NCBI GenBank assembly: GCA_002396885.1
Contig: DGXY01000109.1
Coordinates: 1-16,394 of the forward strand
DNA length: 16,394 nt
Source of the DNA: Akkermansiaceae bacterium UBA5020
GTDB lineage: Bacteria; Verrucomicrobiota; Verrucomicrobiia; Verrucomicrobiales; DEV007
Reading direction: 5' to 3'
The position numbers and the translations under genes were made by a program. Below, in pieces: positions 1-8,180 of this stretch (its first letter is position 1; each line of letters begins with the position of its first letter). The notes beneath the pieces were generated by a model. The model saw nothing but the letters and a program-made list of their open reading frames with translations. It searched no databases and was not told the origin of the DNA.

Positions 1-1064
1 CAGCGCTCCGCTATGCGCGGGATGGATACGCCATCCGTCGCGCCATCTGGGACGGCAGCGGGGAGGAGCGGGCGCTCGCCTGGATTGTCTACCGCGGTGG
101 ACTCTTCTTTCTCCTCGATGGTGAGGGGCGTGAGGTCGTCCAGAACGACGAGGTGAGCCGGGAAGATTTCCTCGCGCGGGACTGGACCCTTTTGCCGCCC
201 GAGTGCGTTTCCAGCGCCGAAGTCTGCGCGTGCGGTCCCGGCGCTCTCGACGCGATGCCCTATCCGGAGTGGGAAGATGAGCCGGACCCGATGGCCGCTC
301 TCGACGGGTTCAATCCCAACCGTCTCCTCGGACTGGAAGGTTGCGAATGGCGAACAGGTCCCTGCGAGTGTGGAGGTGGAGAAGTCAGCCCGCCTCCGTG
401 GCCTCTGCCTCCCGGCAATACACCGCCGGGAACGAGTCCTCTTCCGGTCAATCCATCGAGTCCCGGCACCGGGACGACAGGCGGAACGGGCGGAACGGGC
501 GGAACGACAAGCGGGACAGGTGGTTCCGCCCCCACTGGCGGTGGCGGCGGTGGCGGCGGTGGTGGCGGAGGTGGCGGAGGTGGCGGTGGTCCAAACAGAC
601 CCCCACGCCGACCAAAAACCCATGGACTGCCGAACGTGACTCTCAACGCCCAGGTGACAGACCCGAGCTGCATCCCGCGATTGCCGGAACAGCCCTGCGG
701 CAATCTGAATCTTCCCGACAATTCCCTGCAATCACGCTCGGTGGCGGGAACCATCAGCATCGGCCCCCATCCCGAAGGTCGGCGCGACCTCTGCTGGATC
801 ACTGTCACCTGTGGCGGGCAAACCCTGCTTCGCCAGACCGGGGCTCCGGGCGATTCCTTCGACTTCGGTCCGGGCGGCCCCTTCCGCCAGCCCGCCGGTG
901 GATCCATGCCCGTCTCCGCCTCGGTCCACTTCCCCGGACAACACGGGGGCACCAAGACGGCTCGGGCTCAGGCGAACTGGCCTCCGCTCTGCGCTCCGCA
1001 GGGACCTTGCGCTCCGCCGCCCCCTCCACCACCGCCTCCTGACCCATCCGGGCCAATGTATTGA
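1..1064 (+). CDS. Gly/Pro-rich protein with DUF2829-like N-terminal segment (5' partial)
   Basis: The reading frame is open from base 3, so the gene starts before the window; the first internal start (GTG 153) is not taken as the true one. The visible N-terminal ~65 residues have a basic 'AIRRAIW' stretch, a hydrophobic 'GGLFFLLDGEG' strand and the ending 'REDFLARDWTLL'. That order resembles DUF2829, a small phage-associated domain that is also the fold of Thoeris anti-defence protein Tad2. This is a resemblance by eye only. A Cys-rich segment follows, then a Pro/Gly/Thr linker containing an uninterrupted run of 18 glycines (about 538-591). Next comes a ~115-residue beta-rich C-terminal domain with several cysteines, and a poly-Pro tail. 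The stop TGA (1062-1064) overlaps the next ATG by one base, so the two genes are probably translationally coupled. A phage or element surface or tail-associated protein is possible. The function is unknown. Confidence 0.7.
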   Translation, partial: ALRYARDGYAIRRAIWDGSGEERALAWIVYRGGLFFLLDGEGREVVQNDEVSREDFLARDWTLLPPECVSSAEVCACGPGALDAMPYPEWEDEPDPMAALDGFNPNRLLGLEGCEWRTGPCECGGGEVSPPPWPLPPGNTPPGTSPLPVNPSSPGTGTTGGTGGTGGTTSGTGGSAPTGGGGGGGGGGGGGGGGGGPNRPPRRPKTHGLPNVTLNAQVTDPSCIPRLPEQPCGNLNLPDNSLQSRSVAGTISIGPHPEGRRDLCWITVTCGGQTLLRQTGAPGDSFDFGPGGPFRQPAGGSMPVSASVHFPGQHGGTKTARAQANWPPLCAPQGPCAPPPPPPPPPDPSGPMY

Positions 1065-3016
1065 TGATCGCCTACCTCGTCATTGCCGGGAAATCTCCCG
1101 TCGCCAACGTGAACCACCTCGTTGCCCGGCTGCGGGAGCGCGATCCCTCGTGCCGCGTCGCCGTGATCGACTCGACGGAGCATCGACTCGCGAGGCGGCC
1201 GGACGGCGATCTCTACCGAACCCGCGCGTCGGGCGAATCTGCCTGGGATGACGAGCAGGCCGCACTCGCGATGGTGGCACACGAGTTTCGCGGCGCACGA
1301 TGGATCGGACGTCTCACCAAACCGGATGCCGTTCCCGTCCTGCCTCCCAACATCGAAAGTCTGGATTGCTGGATTTGCCCGAACGGCTACTTCATTCGCC
1401 GCTCTTTCTTCCCGGCAATGGTTCAAACCGCCAGGCATGAAGGGAACGCATCCGACAAGGTCGGCGACAGGATCTTTGAGATCGTGACCCAGGCAGGAGG
1501 CAGGGCGGGGCGGAAACCGGACGAGAGCAGCGGTGATCCAGGATACTTCACGGCACCGCTTCTGACCTGCGCCATTCCGATGCGGGCCAGAGCGTTTTGC
1601 GCGGTGGCGACTGCGGGGGTCATCGAGGAAGTGGAGATCCTGGTCCGCACACTGCGCCGCCACCACGCCGAGCCACTGGTTCTCGTCTGCGACGAAGCGG
1701 TCGCCGAACGGATGCTGAAACTCGACCTGCCGGCAATCGAGATTGAACTGATCACGGAAGAGCTCCGGATCCGTGCAGAATCGCTCAGCCAACGGGTGAT
1801 CCGGCACGATCCCTACTGGAAGCTGGAGGCGATTGCCCTGAAGTTCCACGCCCTCAGGACGGCAATCCGCCGCCACGGCCCAAGCCATCTTCTCGACGCC
1901 GACATCGCGGTGAACGCGTCGCTCCATGCGGGCGGCCCCTGGACGGCCGATCTCGTGCTGAGTCCTTTCTACTGGCCAGACCCTGCGGCGGCGACTCCGG
2001 TGGCCCACGGGTTCTTTAATGCGGGCTATCTTCTCGCGGCGGATACAAGGGTTGTGGATCGCTGGGAGCAAATGTACTCGGCGGGTCTCGGCGGGTTCTA
2101 TGAGCAGAAGTGCCTCGATTACCTGAGCCGCGAGTTCGTGACGGCCTGGTTCGGCCACGAACACAACTTCGCCAAGTGGCGATGGGAATCACCAAGCCGT
2201 CGTCCGGTGGTGAGCCTGCACCACAAGCTCAAGGCAAACGGCAGGGCCCCACGCATCGTGGAGATGAGTGAGACCGTTCGGGATTCGGTTCGGAACGTTT
2301 CGGCCCCGTCGAAGATCGCCCATGTCCACTGTGTGAGGAGCTGGGGCACACATCTGAGAAGCCTGATCCGGGATCAGGTCGGACCGGCCCTCGGACTCCA
2401 GAATCTCGTGAGCTGGGATCTCGGCCTCGACCGTGAATGGACCGAGGCAGAGTTGCTGCTTCTCGCGGAAGGGAGGCTCTATGGGCAGCATCTCGGCGGG
2501 TGTGGCTTTGTCCACAACCACACCTTCGGTTGGACCGAGAAGGCGCTCGATGCCTTTCACGATCACAACTGGCTCACCATTGCCCTGGTGCGCGACCCGA
2601 GGGAAGTGCTGGTCAGCCTCGCCTCATGGAGCCTTGATGCCATGGGTCGCGGCCAGCCGTGTCCCGTCTGGCATCGCGAAGACATCGACAACTCGGCTCT
2701 CGCGGCTGTCCGCAACGTCAAGGAGGCCGTGCTTGTTCTGCTCAACGATCCGGTCTATCACCCTCAGTGGGTCTTGCCGACGTGGCTCGGAAAGGTGAAG
2801 TGGATTCGACGGGCCGGTTCCGAAGCGGTCGAGGAGCTGTGCCGCGAAGTCTGTGGACTACCGGAGGTTCCAACTGTCGGGTTCCGAAACAAATCGAGTT
2901 CGCCGGGGTGGAAATCGGCGCGACTTTCCGACGGCGTCAGGAAGCTGGTCAATGCCCACCCGGAGATCCGGGCGTGGGACGAGTTTCTGATGGAGGTTCA
3001 AAAACGTGGTGGGTAG
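1064..3016 (+). CDS. Multidomain protein: glycosyltransferase-like plus sulfotransferase-like modules
   Basis: The ATG at 1064 overlaps the upstream stop (TGATG) and gives 650 residues; a TTG one codon earlier is less likely. Residues 1-165 form an alpha/beta module opening 'MIAYLVIAGK' that I cannot name. Residues ~175-395 look like a GT-A-type nucleotide-sugar transferase: 'HLLDADIAVN' supplies a DxD-like metal site (D278, D280), and 'HGFFNAGYLLA' resembles the acceptor-side segment of such enzymes. Residues ~418-645 look like a sulfotransferase. 'VHCVRSWGTH' sits where the PAPS-binding loop would be, and 'ALVRDPREVLVS' (507-518) matches the 3'-phosphate-binding motif RDPRDVLVS. No signal peptide or membrane segment is evident, so it is probably cytoplasmic. 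It may glycosylate and sulfate a polymer or a protein, perhaps the product of the coupled upstream gene; that partner is inference. The domain calls are from motifs, without a profile search. Confidence 0.72.
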   Translation: MIAYLVIAGKSPVANVNHLVARLRERDPSCRVAVIDSTEHRLARRPDGDLYRTRASGESAWDDEQAALAMVAHEFRGARWIGRLTKPDAVPVLPPNIESLDCWICPNGYFIRRSFFPAMVQTARHEGNASDKVGDRIFEIVTQAGGRAGRKPDESSGDPGYFTAPLLTCAIPMRARAFCAVATAGVIEEVEILVRTLRRHHAEPLVLVCDEAVAERMLKLDLPAIEIELITEELRIRAESLSQRVIRHDPYWKLEAIALKFHALRTAIRRHGPSHLLDADIAVNASLHAGGPWTADLVLSPFYWPDPAAATPVAHGFFNAGYLLAADTRVVDRWEQMYSAGLGGFYEQKCLDYLSREFVTAWFGHEHNFAKWRWESPSRRPVVSLHHKLKANGRAPRIVEMSETVRDSVRNVSAPSKIAHVHCVRSWGTHLRSLIRDQVGPALGLQNLVSWDLGLDREWTEAELLLLAEGRLYGQHLGGCGFVHNHTFGWTEKALDAFHDHNWLTIALVRDPREVLVSLASWSLDAMGRGQPCPVWHREDIDNSALAAVRNVKEAVLVLLNDPVYHPQWVLPTWLGKVKWIRRAGSEAVEELCREVCGLPEVPTVGFRNKSSSPGWKSARLSDGVRKLVNAHPEIRAWDEFLMEVQKRGG

Positions 3017-3054
3017 CTCCTCGCCGATCAGGCCACCTCTTGGGACATTCGAAC

Positions 3055-4530
3055 TCACTGAGGCTGGTTCTCGTTTGATTCGATTTCGACCTCGTTTCCG
3101 ATTTCCCGATACGAGACCGACCGACCGTCGAACAGAGCAACGGTGAACCGTCGATCTTTTGGATGCACCGTGATCCGCTTCACGATCGAGCGGATGTTCT
3201 CCTTCAGTCTTTCCGAATCGTTCCAGTCGATGTCGTCGCTTGAGACCTTTCCCGCCTGCTCTTCGGCCCCAATCTCGGTAATCTTCTTGGCGAGAGTCTT
3301 CTTTCGAGTCTCCAGCTCGCGCAGCCTTAGGTCCACGGACTCGCTGAACCCGTTTGCGATGAACGCGACCATCCGCGGGATTTGCGCTTCGATTTCATCC
3401 AGTTCCCGAAGGGCGGCCGCCAATTCGAGATTCTCCCGCTTCGGAACCTCCGGGGCTGCCGTCGCGGTTCGGCAACACGCCAGGCACGCGTTCAGAAAGT
3501 CGTCAAACCGCCAGCTAATGTACGGAGCGGCACCGGTCGGGGCCGCCGAATCGACCAAGTAGATGTAGTTCTGGTCGGTGCCCTTCGAGAGCCGAATCAT
3601 CTTATTTCCCGTCATTTCATTGAAGACCACTCCCGCCAGAGGATTGGTCATGCCTCTGCCGCGATAGCTTGGGCGCGACCTCCGAATTCGGTGAACCGTT
3701 GCGAATAGCTCCATGGGAACGACCGTAGGAAAGTAGTCGGGTATCGGATCAAGCAACTCCCTCTTGCCATCGACCATCTTGCCGGGCTGGAACTCGCCGA
3801 TAACCGCTCGGCTATCGAGGATCTTCTTGACCGATGAAATGTGCCACCTCTTGCCGCTCCGTAACGTTGGAACCTTCTCGGCGTTCAGAATCTTCGCGAT
3901 CTTGGTTTGTCCGACCCCCGAGGCGGAGAGTTCGAAGATGCGCCTGACCACCGCGACTCGTTCCTTTATGGGGATGAAGGTCTTTCGGTCATCAGAAAGC
4001 GTCAGCCAGCTCGGGCAGAGTTTCGTCAGCTTCTCTTCGCCGGCCCTTCCTCGCTTCGCCGCCCATGCCGCGCTCACCCGGCTCGACTTCATGCGGCTCT
4101 CTTCGTTTGCCCTGCTGAGAATCGTGAGGCTGATAATCAAGTCGGTGAAGTTCCCGTCATTGATCTTCTCCCGATCATAGATTCTTTCGTCGGCGAGGGT
4201 CACCACGACCACCCCGGCGTTGATGAGGCCAAGGAACAACTGTAGGGCGTAGGTGATGTCTGTCCGGGAAATTCGATCCAGACTCTCCACGATAAGATAG
4301 GATCCAGGTTTAATCTGGCCGCTCTCAACGCGATCCAGAAATGCCTTCAGGGCACCCTGATCCGCATTCTTCCCCCTGAACGCAGAGACTCCGAGGTCCC
4401 GGTAGTTCTCGACCAAAGGGATCGAGTTTTTCGAGCACCAAGCTCGGGCCAATTCCGTCTGTCTGCGGAAGCTATCCCCGTGAATCTGGTCCGCCGTGGA
4501 GAACCTGAGGTAGGAGTATGCGTTGGGCAT
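3055..4530 (-). CDS. Large serine recombinase (site-specific integrase)
   Basis: The 491-residue protein starts at ATG 4530. Residues 1-150 are the resolvase/invertase catalytic domain. 'YLRFSTADQ' carries the presumed nucleophile Ser11 with Arg9, and 'SLDRISR' (83-89) carries the conserved arginines. Residues ~165-290 fit the 'recombinase' DNA-binding domain, and ~365-425 a long heptad-like coiled coil. The usual zinc-ribbon signature (a CxxCG-type pair after the 'NPLAGVV' strand) is absent: the segment reads 'VVFNEMTGNKMIR', and only a Cys349/352/353 cluster remains. The gene begins about 50 bp from the break in comM and reads away from it, as expected for an integrase next to its attachment site. 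It converges with the sulfotransferase-like gene 38 bp away. It probably integrates and excises the surrounding element. The family call is firm; the att role is inference from position. Confidence 0.93.
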   Translation of the reverse strand: MPNAYSYLRFSTADQIHGDSFRRQTELARAWCSKNSIPLVENYRDLGVSAFRGKNADQGALKAFLDRVESGQIKPGSYLIVESLDRISRTDITYALQLFLGLINAGVVVVTLADERIYDREKINDGNFTDLIISLTILSRANEESRMKSSRVSAAWAAKRGRAGEEKLTKLCPSWLTLSDDRKTFIPIKERVAVVRRIFELSASGVGQTKIAKILNAEKVPTLRSGKRWHISSVKKILDSRAVIGEFQPGKMVDGKRELLDPIPDYFPTVVPMELFATVHRIRRSRPSYRGRGMTNPLAGVVFNEMTGNKMIRLSKGTDQNYIYLVDSAAPTGAAPYISWRFDDFLNACLACCRTATAAPEVPKRENLELAAALRELDEIEAQIPRMVAFIANGFSESVDLRLRELETRKKTLAKKITEIGAEEQAGKVSSDDIDWNDSERLKENIRSIVKRITVHPKDRRFTVALFDGRSVSYREIGNEVEIESNENQPQ

Positions 4531-4573
4531 GAGGAACTTATACCGCCCGTTGATTTGGTAGTAAAGTGGATAA

Positions 4574-4584
4574 TGGGAAGGATG
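4574..4584. other. Putative attachment-site junction (element/comM boundary)
   Basis: Reading comM on the minus strand, homology to the family stops after the codons for 'GGHNIL'. The expected continuation, 'MIGPPGSGK' (Walker A), is replaced by unrelated sequence from about base 4578 leftwards. The serine recombinase starts about 50 bp further on. This is the expected layout of attR or attL for a recombinase targeting comM. The exact crossover dinucleotide cannot be set without the intact site or the other end. Confidence 0.6.
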
Positions 4585-5249
4585 TTGTGCCCGCCTGCCA
4601 TCGCGACCTCCAGAGCCCGTTTGGCGTGGGCCTGGCCTTTCACTTCATTGAAGTCGATCGGGTAATGCTGCTTCGCCCGGAAAAAGGCCTCGCGGTCGAG
4701 CTTTTCGGGTTTGATGTGGCTCTCCCCGGCGAGGAGACCGTAGGCGTCGCGCAGGCTCTCGATCCCGTAGACGTAGATCCCCTCGACGATGCTGGCTTCG
4801 ACCGCATTTTCCTTGGGCACGAAAATCGCCCGCAGCCCCTGCTGTTTCGCCTGAAGGGTGAGCGGGAGGATGCCTTTGATCGGACGGACCCGTCCATCGA
4901 GGGCGAGCTCACCCGCCATGGCACACTTCTTGAGCGCCCCGTCGGTGAGCGCGCCATTCTGCTCTTGGGCGAGCGAGACCATGCCGATGGCGATGGGCAG
5001 GTCGAAACTCGGCCCTTCCTTGCGAAGATCGGCCGGCGCGAGATTGATCGTGATGAGCTTGCTGGGCCAGCGCAGCCCGCTATTTTTCACCGCGGTGATG
5101 ACCCGGTCGATGCTCTCGCGCACCGCGGCATCGGGCAGACCGACGAGTTTGAAATCGACCTTGCCCACATCCGAGGCATTCACTTCGACCTCGACAGGCA
5201 CGGCGTTGACGCCATGAACGGCTCCGGAATAAACGCAGGTCAAGGACAT
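4578..5249 (-). pseudogene. comM: comM/yifB (Mg-chelatase-family AAA+ ATPase), 3'-truncated by element insertion
   Basis: Starting at ATG 5249 ('MSLTCVYSGAVHG'), 224 residues match the N-terminal half of ComM/YifB. They include 'KLVGLPDAAVRES', 'INLAPADLRKEGPSFDLPIA' and 'GELALDGRVRPIKG', which form the LonC/S5-like ChlI domain, and then the beginning of the Mg-chelatase AAA+ domain ('GQAHAKRALEVAMAGGHNIL'). The family is normally about 500 residues. Here the Walker A and everything after it is missing, and the frame runs into unrelated codons that overlap the recombinase start. In naturally transformable bacteria ComM is a hexameric helicase that promotes branch migration during integration of incoming DNA. 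This copy cannot bind ATP. comM is a known integration hotspot for several kinds of genomic island, for example AbaR-type islands in Acinetobacter. Confidence 0.9.
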
Positions 5250-5690
5250 GGGAAAAAGGGACGTTTCCGGATGTTTCCAGAAATCTTTCTCTTTTTCAAC
5301 CCAAAAAACTGTTCAAAAAGCCATCACCCCATCGAATAGGGGGCGATGTCGAACGCGACGACAAAGTCCTCGGCTGCGTGGGAGGGCTCAGATGTGGAAG
5401 TGGAAGCGTCACCCTTTCACGAAAAGGTCCGTGCTCGCCGCCCATCCTTTTCAATTCCTAGGTCCCGATCACATCCTTCTGCAAATCGCGCAGCACCCTC
5501 AAGTCGCCCCAGTCCGCACCGCGCATGCGACGGGCCCCCGTCGTCCGCTTTTCGCCGATTTCGAACGCAAGAACGAAAAACAAGACCAAGGGGCCGGGCC
5601 CCCTGGTCCGCGGCGGAACGCGGAAACCAGCCGGATAAGCGGATGCTTCGTGCCGATTCATTCGGCGGTTCGTTCAACTCCGTGAAGTCT
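5250..5690. other. Gene-poor stretch between comM and the secreted-protein gene
   Basis: I see no confident gene in this stretch of about 440 bp. The first ~90 bp, upstream of comM on the minus strand, are rich in A and T runs and probably hold the comM promoter, though no convincing -10/-35 pair stands out. A 10-bp direct repeat (GGAAACATCC/GGAAACGTCC on the minus strand) lies about 10-30 bp before the comM ATG. The remainder is GC-rich with one short minus-strand open frame, listed separately. Confidence 0.5.
5458..5661 (-). CDS. Short open frame, doubtful
   Basis: This is a 67-codon minus-strand frame with mostly G or C at third positions. Its C-terminal half (ending 'LRVLRDLQKDVIGT') has a plausible amphipathic helical composition, and its central part is hydrophobic ('PLVLFFVLAFEIG'). 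No Shine-Dalgarno is seen and no family is recognised. It could be the 3' tail of a decayed gene or chance openness in GC-rich DNA. Confidence 0.2.
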   Translation of the reverse strand: MNRHEASAYPAGFRVPPRTRGPGPLVLFFVLAFEIGEKRTTGARRMRGADWGDLRVLRDLQKDVIGT

Positions 5691-5718
5691 TCCGCGGTCG
5701 AAATTCTCCGACCGCGGA
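5691..5718 (-). terminator. Terminator-like hairpin after the secreted-protein gene
   Basis: A perfect 10-bp stem, TCCGCGGTCG / CGACCGCGGA, with an 8-nt loop begins 7 bp beyond the stop of the minus-strand gene ending at 5726. There is no T-tract on either strand, so it is either a weak intrinsic terminator or an RNA 3'-end-protecting stem. Confidence 0.5.
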
Positions 5719-5725
5719 GCCAAGG

Positions 5726-6196
5726 TCATTTCGTGCCGTTGAAAGAAACGCGCACCGTGGCGATTCCATTGCTGGCACTCGCGGTGATCGTCAGTTTGGG
5801 CGTTCCCGTCAGCGTCGCGACCGCGGTAAAGCTGCCGGAGAAGGTTCCGAAGCCACTGGTGTAGCTGGCGGGTATCGTCACGCGCCCCTGATAGGTGACG
5901 CGTGTCCCGGTGGCGTTGACCGTGGCTTTCGTTATCGTCACCGGAACGGAGTAGATGCTATCGCCGACGCTCCGAGCATCGACACGGACCCAGCCCGCAC
6001 CGGTACTGCGGGGGACCCTCACCGAGGTGGGGAGAGAGGCGGTCCCATCTCCCAGCAAGGATACCAGGCTGCCACGACCGGTGCCCTCGTATATTCCGGC
6101 GGCATTCCGCAGGGCCGAAGCTTCGCTGGCTTCGGAGTGGATCGTCAGCCCAGCCAAGCCGAAAACGGCGGCGAGGAAAAAAGGAAGCGTTTTCAT
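5726..6196 (-). CDS. Small secreted beta-rich protein, unknown function
   Basis: I start the gene at ATG 6196, because GAGAG lies 8 bases upstream on the minus strand and the protein then opens with a signal peptide ('MKTLPFFLAAVFGLAGLTIHSEA'). The longer upstream frame would bury that signal. The mature part is about 135 residues, has no cysteine, is rich in Thr, Ser, Val and Gly, and shows alternating hydrophobic strands ('GRVTIPASYTSGFGTFSGSF', 'ATLTGTPKLTITA'). This suggests a beta-sandwich or barrel exported to the periplasm or cell surface. No family is recognised. It lies alone, with hairpins on both sides, which suggests a monocistronic unit. Confidence 0.75.
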   Translation of the reverse strand: MKTLPFFLAAVFGLAGLTIHSEASEASALRNAAGIYEGTGRGSLVSLLGDGTASLPTSVRVPRSTGAGWVRVDARSVGDSIYSVPVTITKATVNATGTRVTYQGRVTIPASYTSGFGTFSGSFTAVATLTGTPKLTITASASNGIATVRVSFNGTK

Positions 6197-6232
6197 TTGA
6201 AGTGCTCTCATGACTCTTGGGGTTGGAATTGA

Positions 6233-6254
6233 GATACCGGAAACCTCCGGTATC
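6233..6254. terminator. Hairpin between FkbM remnant and secreted-protein gene
   Basis: An 8-bp perfect stem, GATACCGG / CCGGTATC, has a 6-nt loop (AAACCT). It lies downstream of the FkbM-type remnant and upstream of the secreted-protein gene, both on the minus strand. No T-run follows, so terminator activity is uncertain. Confidence 0.4.
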
Positions 6255-6331
6255 GTCCTATGAATACCCCAATCCCGCCAGCCAGGCCGCGCAGCGATTG
6301 CGTTTGATCGCTTCAATCTTGCGTTATAGGC

Positions 6332-6657
6332 TCAAACCCCGCGGGTTGCCACCACGTTGAAGTATTTTTCCATCCCCGCGCGTCCGGATGCGGCGAAGGG
6401 TTGGAACAAGATTCCCTCCCCGGAGATCTCCGGTCGATGGAGCCGGTAACCCATGGCTTCGAGGAAGGCGACCGGCGGCATCCACCGATCCTCCCGCCCC
6501 ACCCCGCTTTCGAAGACAACCGCCGGACCAAGACGGCGCAGGGTATCACGGGCCCCCTCGAAAACGGCCAATTCATGTCCCTCGACATCGACCTTGATGA
6601 CATCGGCGCGTTCGAGCTTGAGCGAGTCGATCCGGACCAACGGCACCTTCACTCCCG
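6332..6657 (-). pseudogene. FkbM-family methyltransferase, 3' remnant only
   Basis: About 108 codons read on the minus strand from the edge of the repeat at 6658. They contain the C-terminal signature of FkbM-type SAM-dependent methyltransferases: 'VRIDSLKLERADVIKVDVEG' followed directly by 'HELAVFEGA' and 'PAVVFESG'. The family is usually 230-300 residues. The N-terminal SAM-binding half (GxGxG region) is missing, and the coding sequence ends where the RAYT-derived repeat begins. Members often methylate hydroxyls on sugars or polyketides. This fragment lacks a cofactor site and a native start, so it should be inactive. Confidence 0.85.
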
Positions 6658-6706
6658 GTAAAAAGGGGTCAGGGAACGATTATCGAATTGAGACGCCTTC
6701 ATTGGA
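6658..6706 (-). repeat. RAYT-derived miniature element, truncated copy 1
   Basis: The first ~49 bp of the repeat (GTAAAAAGGGGTCAGGGAAC onward to CCTTCATTGGA) match the left ends of the copies at 8180 and 13901. The repeat is then cut and followed directly by a second GTAAAAAGGGGTCAGGGA. It abuts the broken FkbM gene on its left. Confidence 0.9.
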
Positions 6707-6729
6707 GTAAAAAGGGGTCAGGGAAGAAT
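6707..6729 (-). repeat. Solo end of the RAYT-derived element
   Basis: GTAAAAAGGGGTCAGGGA (6707-6724) is an 18-bp exact copy of the element's left end and is not followed by the rest of the element. The same 18 bp recur at 8180-8197, so they form direct repeats around the IS4 sequence. Confidence 0.85.
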
Positions 6730-8180
6730 GGCACTGACTTAAGGCCCATCTTCGATGAAAAATCGGCCCAAGATGGGCGTGAAAAACCCGGCAGTTATGT
6801 TTGTGTTAGGGTGTGAAAACAAAACCAAACTTCCTGCCGGGTCTTTCGACGAATCTTTACGGGCGCAAGCGTCGCAGTCAACTGGAAGCGCTCCGGGCGG
6901 TGCGCGACAAGGTCCTTACCGCCTCGCTTTCCGACTACGGGGCTCTCTTCGGCGCGATCCTGCCCGTCGAGTCGCTCGAATCGGCGGCGCGCGACGGGCG
7001 GCGACGGCTTTTCCCCGAGGTGGTCGTCTTCTGGGCGTGGGTGTCCCAGATCCTTGATGGCAACACCTCCTGTGCCAGGGCAGTCACTCTCGTGCAGAGG
7101 TGGTATGCGGCTGCTGTCCTCGCCTTGCCTTCGTTCTGCACGTCCGCTTTTTGCCGGGCTAGGCAGCGCCTCTCCGACAACTTCCTCGCGGCGGTCGAGT
7201 CCAGGTTGGCGATGTTTGGCGAAGCTCGCATTGAAGAACACCACCGCTGGCGCGGTTACCGTGTCAAACTCGTCGATGGAACGTCCGTGCAACTGACCGA
7301 CACGGCCTTCAACCAGGCCGAATATCCCCAGCCATCCGCCCAGAAGCCTGGGTGTGGCTTTCCCGTGATGGGAGTGGTGGCGTTGCTTGATGTGGCGCTC
7401 GGAACGGTTGACGACTACCTCACCGGCCCCAGCCATGGTCATGACTTGGAGGGGCTGCATCGTCTTGTCGAACGCATCCAGGCAAAGGATCTCCTCGTCG
7501 CCGACCGCGCCTTTTGCTCATGGGAAATGCTCGCCCTTCTGAGCGGAAAAGAGGCAGGTTGCGTGATGCGACTTCACCAAAAGCGCGAGGCCAAATTAGA
7601 TTGGCGAAGGGGGCGAAAGCTCGATGAAAACTCGCGTATCGTGGAGTGGGCGAAGCCCGCCAAACCGGGGAAATCCGGGATCACGAGAGAGGCTTGGGAA
7701 CGCCTACCGGCGACCATGGAAGTTCGCCTCGTGCGACTTGAGGCACCCGGCCGTGACAGGAAACCACGCACGATCTATCTGGCGACAACGCTGCTCAATA
7801 ACGAGGCCTATCCCACGGAGGAAATCGCCGGACTTTACGCGCAACGATGGAGTATCGAAGTGCGGTTCCGCGACTTGAAAACGACGATGGGACTGGAGCG
7901 CCTCCGTGTTCGGACTCCGGAAATGGCGCGCAAGACGCTGCGCATGGCCACGATCACCTACAACCTCGTCAAGCTTCTCCAACTGGAGGCCTCGCAAGGG
8001 GAGGCGGCGATCCTCGCCGATGAGATCGGCTTCAAGGGGACACTTGATGTTTTGGTGGAGTTCAGGAGCGGATTTATCGGGTTGGCGAACCGGCCACGTC
8101 TTCTGGAGCGCGAACGCGAAGAGGTTCTCGCCCGAATTCAGGAGAGATTGCTCTTCATCCGGCCCGGAAGAAGCGAACCG
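6730..8180 (+). mobile_element. IS4-family insertion sequence, right end missing
   Basis: The probable left end is GGCACTGACTTAAG at 6730, followed by a subterminal inverted repeat and the transposase gene. I find no inverted copy of that end (CTTAAGTCAGTGCC) after the transposase. The coding sequence instead runs straight into the RAYT-derived repeat at 8180. The element is therefore probably truncated on the right and immobile on its own. Confidence 0.7.
6744..6778. repeat. Subterminal inverted repeat inside IS4-like element
   Basis: A 9-bp stem, GCCCATCTT (6744-6752) / AAGATGGGC (6770-6778), has a 17-nt spacer upstream of the transposase start. Such hairpins in IS leaders can limit read-through translation. 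That role is inferred here. Confidence 0.6.

Noticed and set aside
260..955. Minus-strand poly-Pro frame opposite the Gly-rich gene
   Set aside because: The poly-Pro run is only the complement of the Gly codon run. The plus frame is open from the window edge and ends in a one-base overlap with the next gene.
968..2164. 398-codon minus-strand frame opposite the glycosyltransferase/sulfotransferase gene
   Set aside because: It mirrors the plus-strand gene, has atypical residue composition and no recognisable domain; the plus-strand frame carries clear motifs and a coupled start.
4347..4577. Extension of the comM frame beyond residue 224
   Set aside because: It overlaps the recombinase start in another frame and has no ComM similarity; it is read-through into element DNA.
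1..5249. Calling the left region a complete prophage
   Set aside because: Only an integrase and a phage-like domain resemblance are visible. No capsid, portal, terminase or lysis gene is in the window, so 'integrated element' is as far as the evidence goes.
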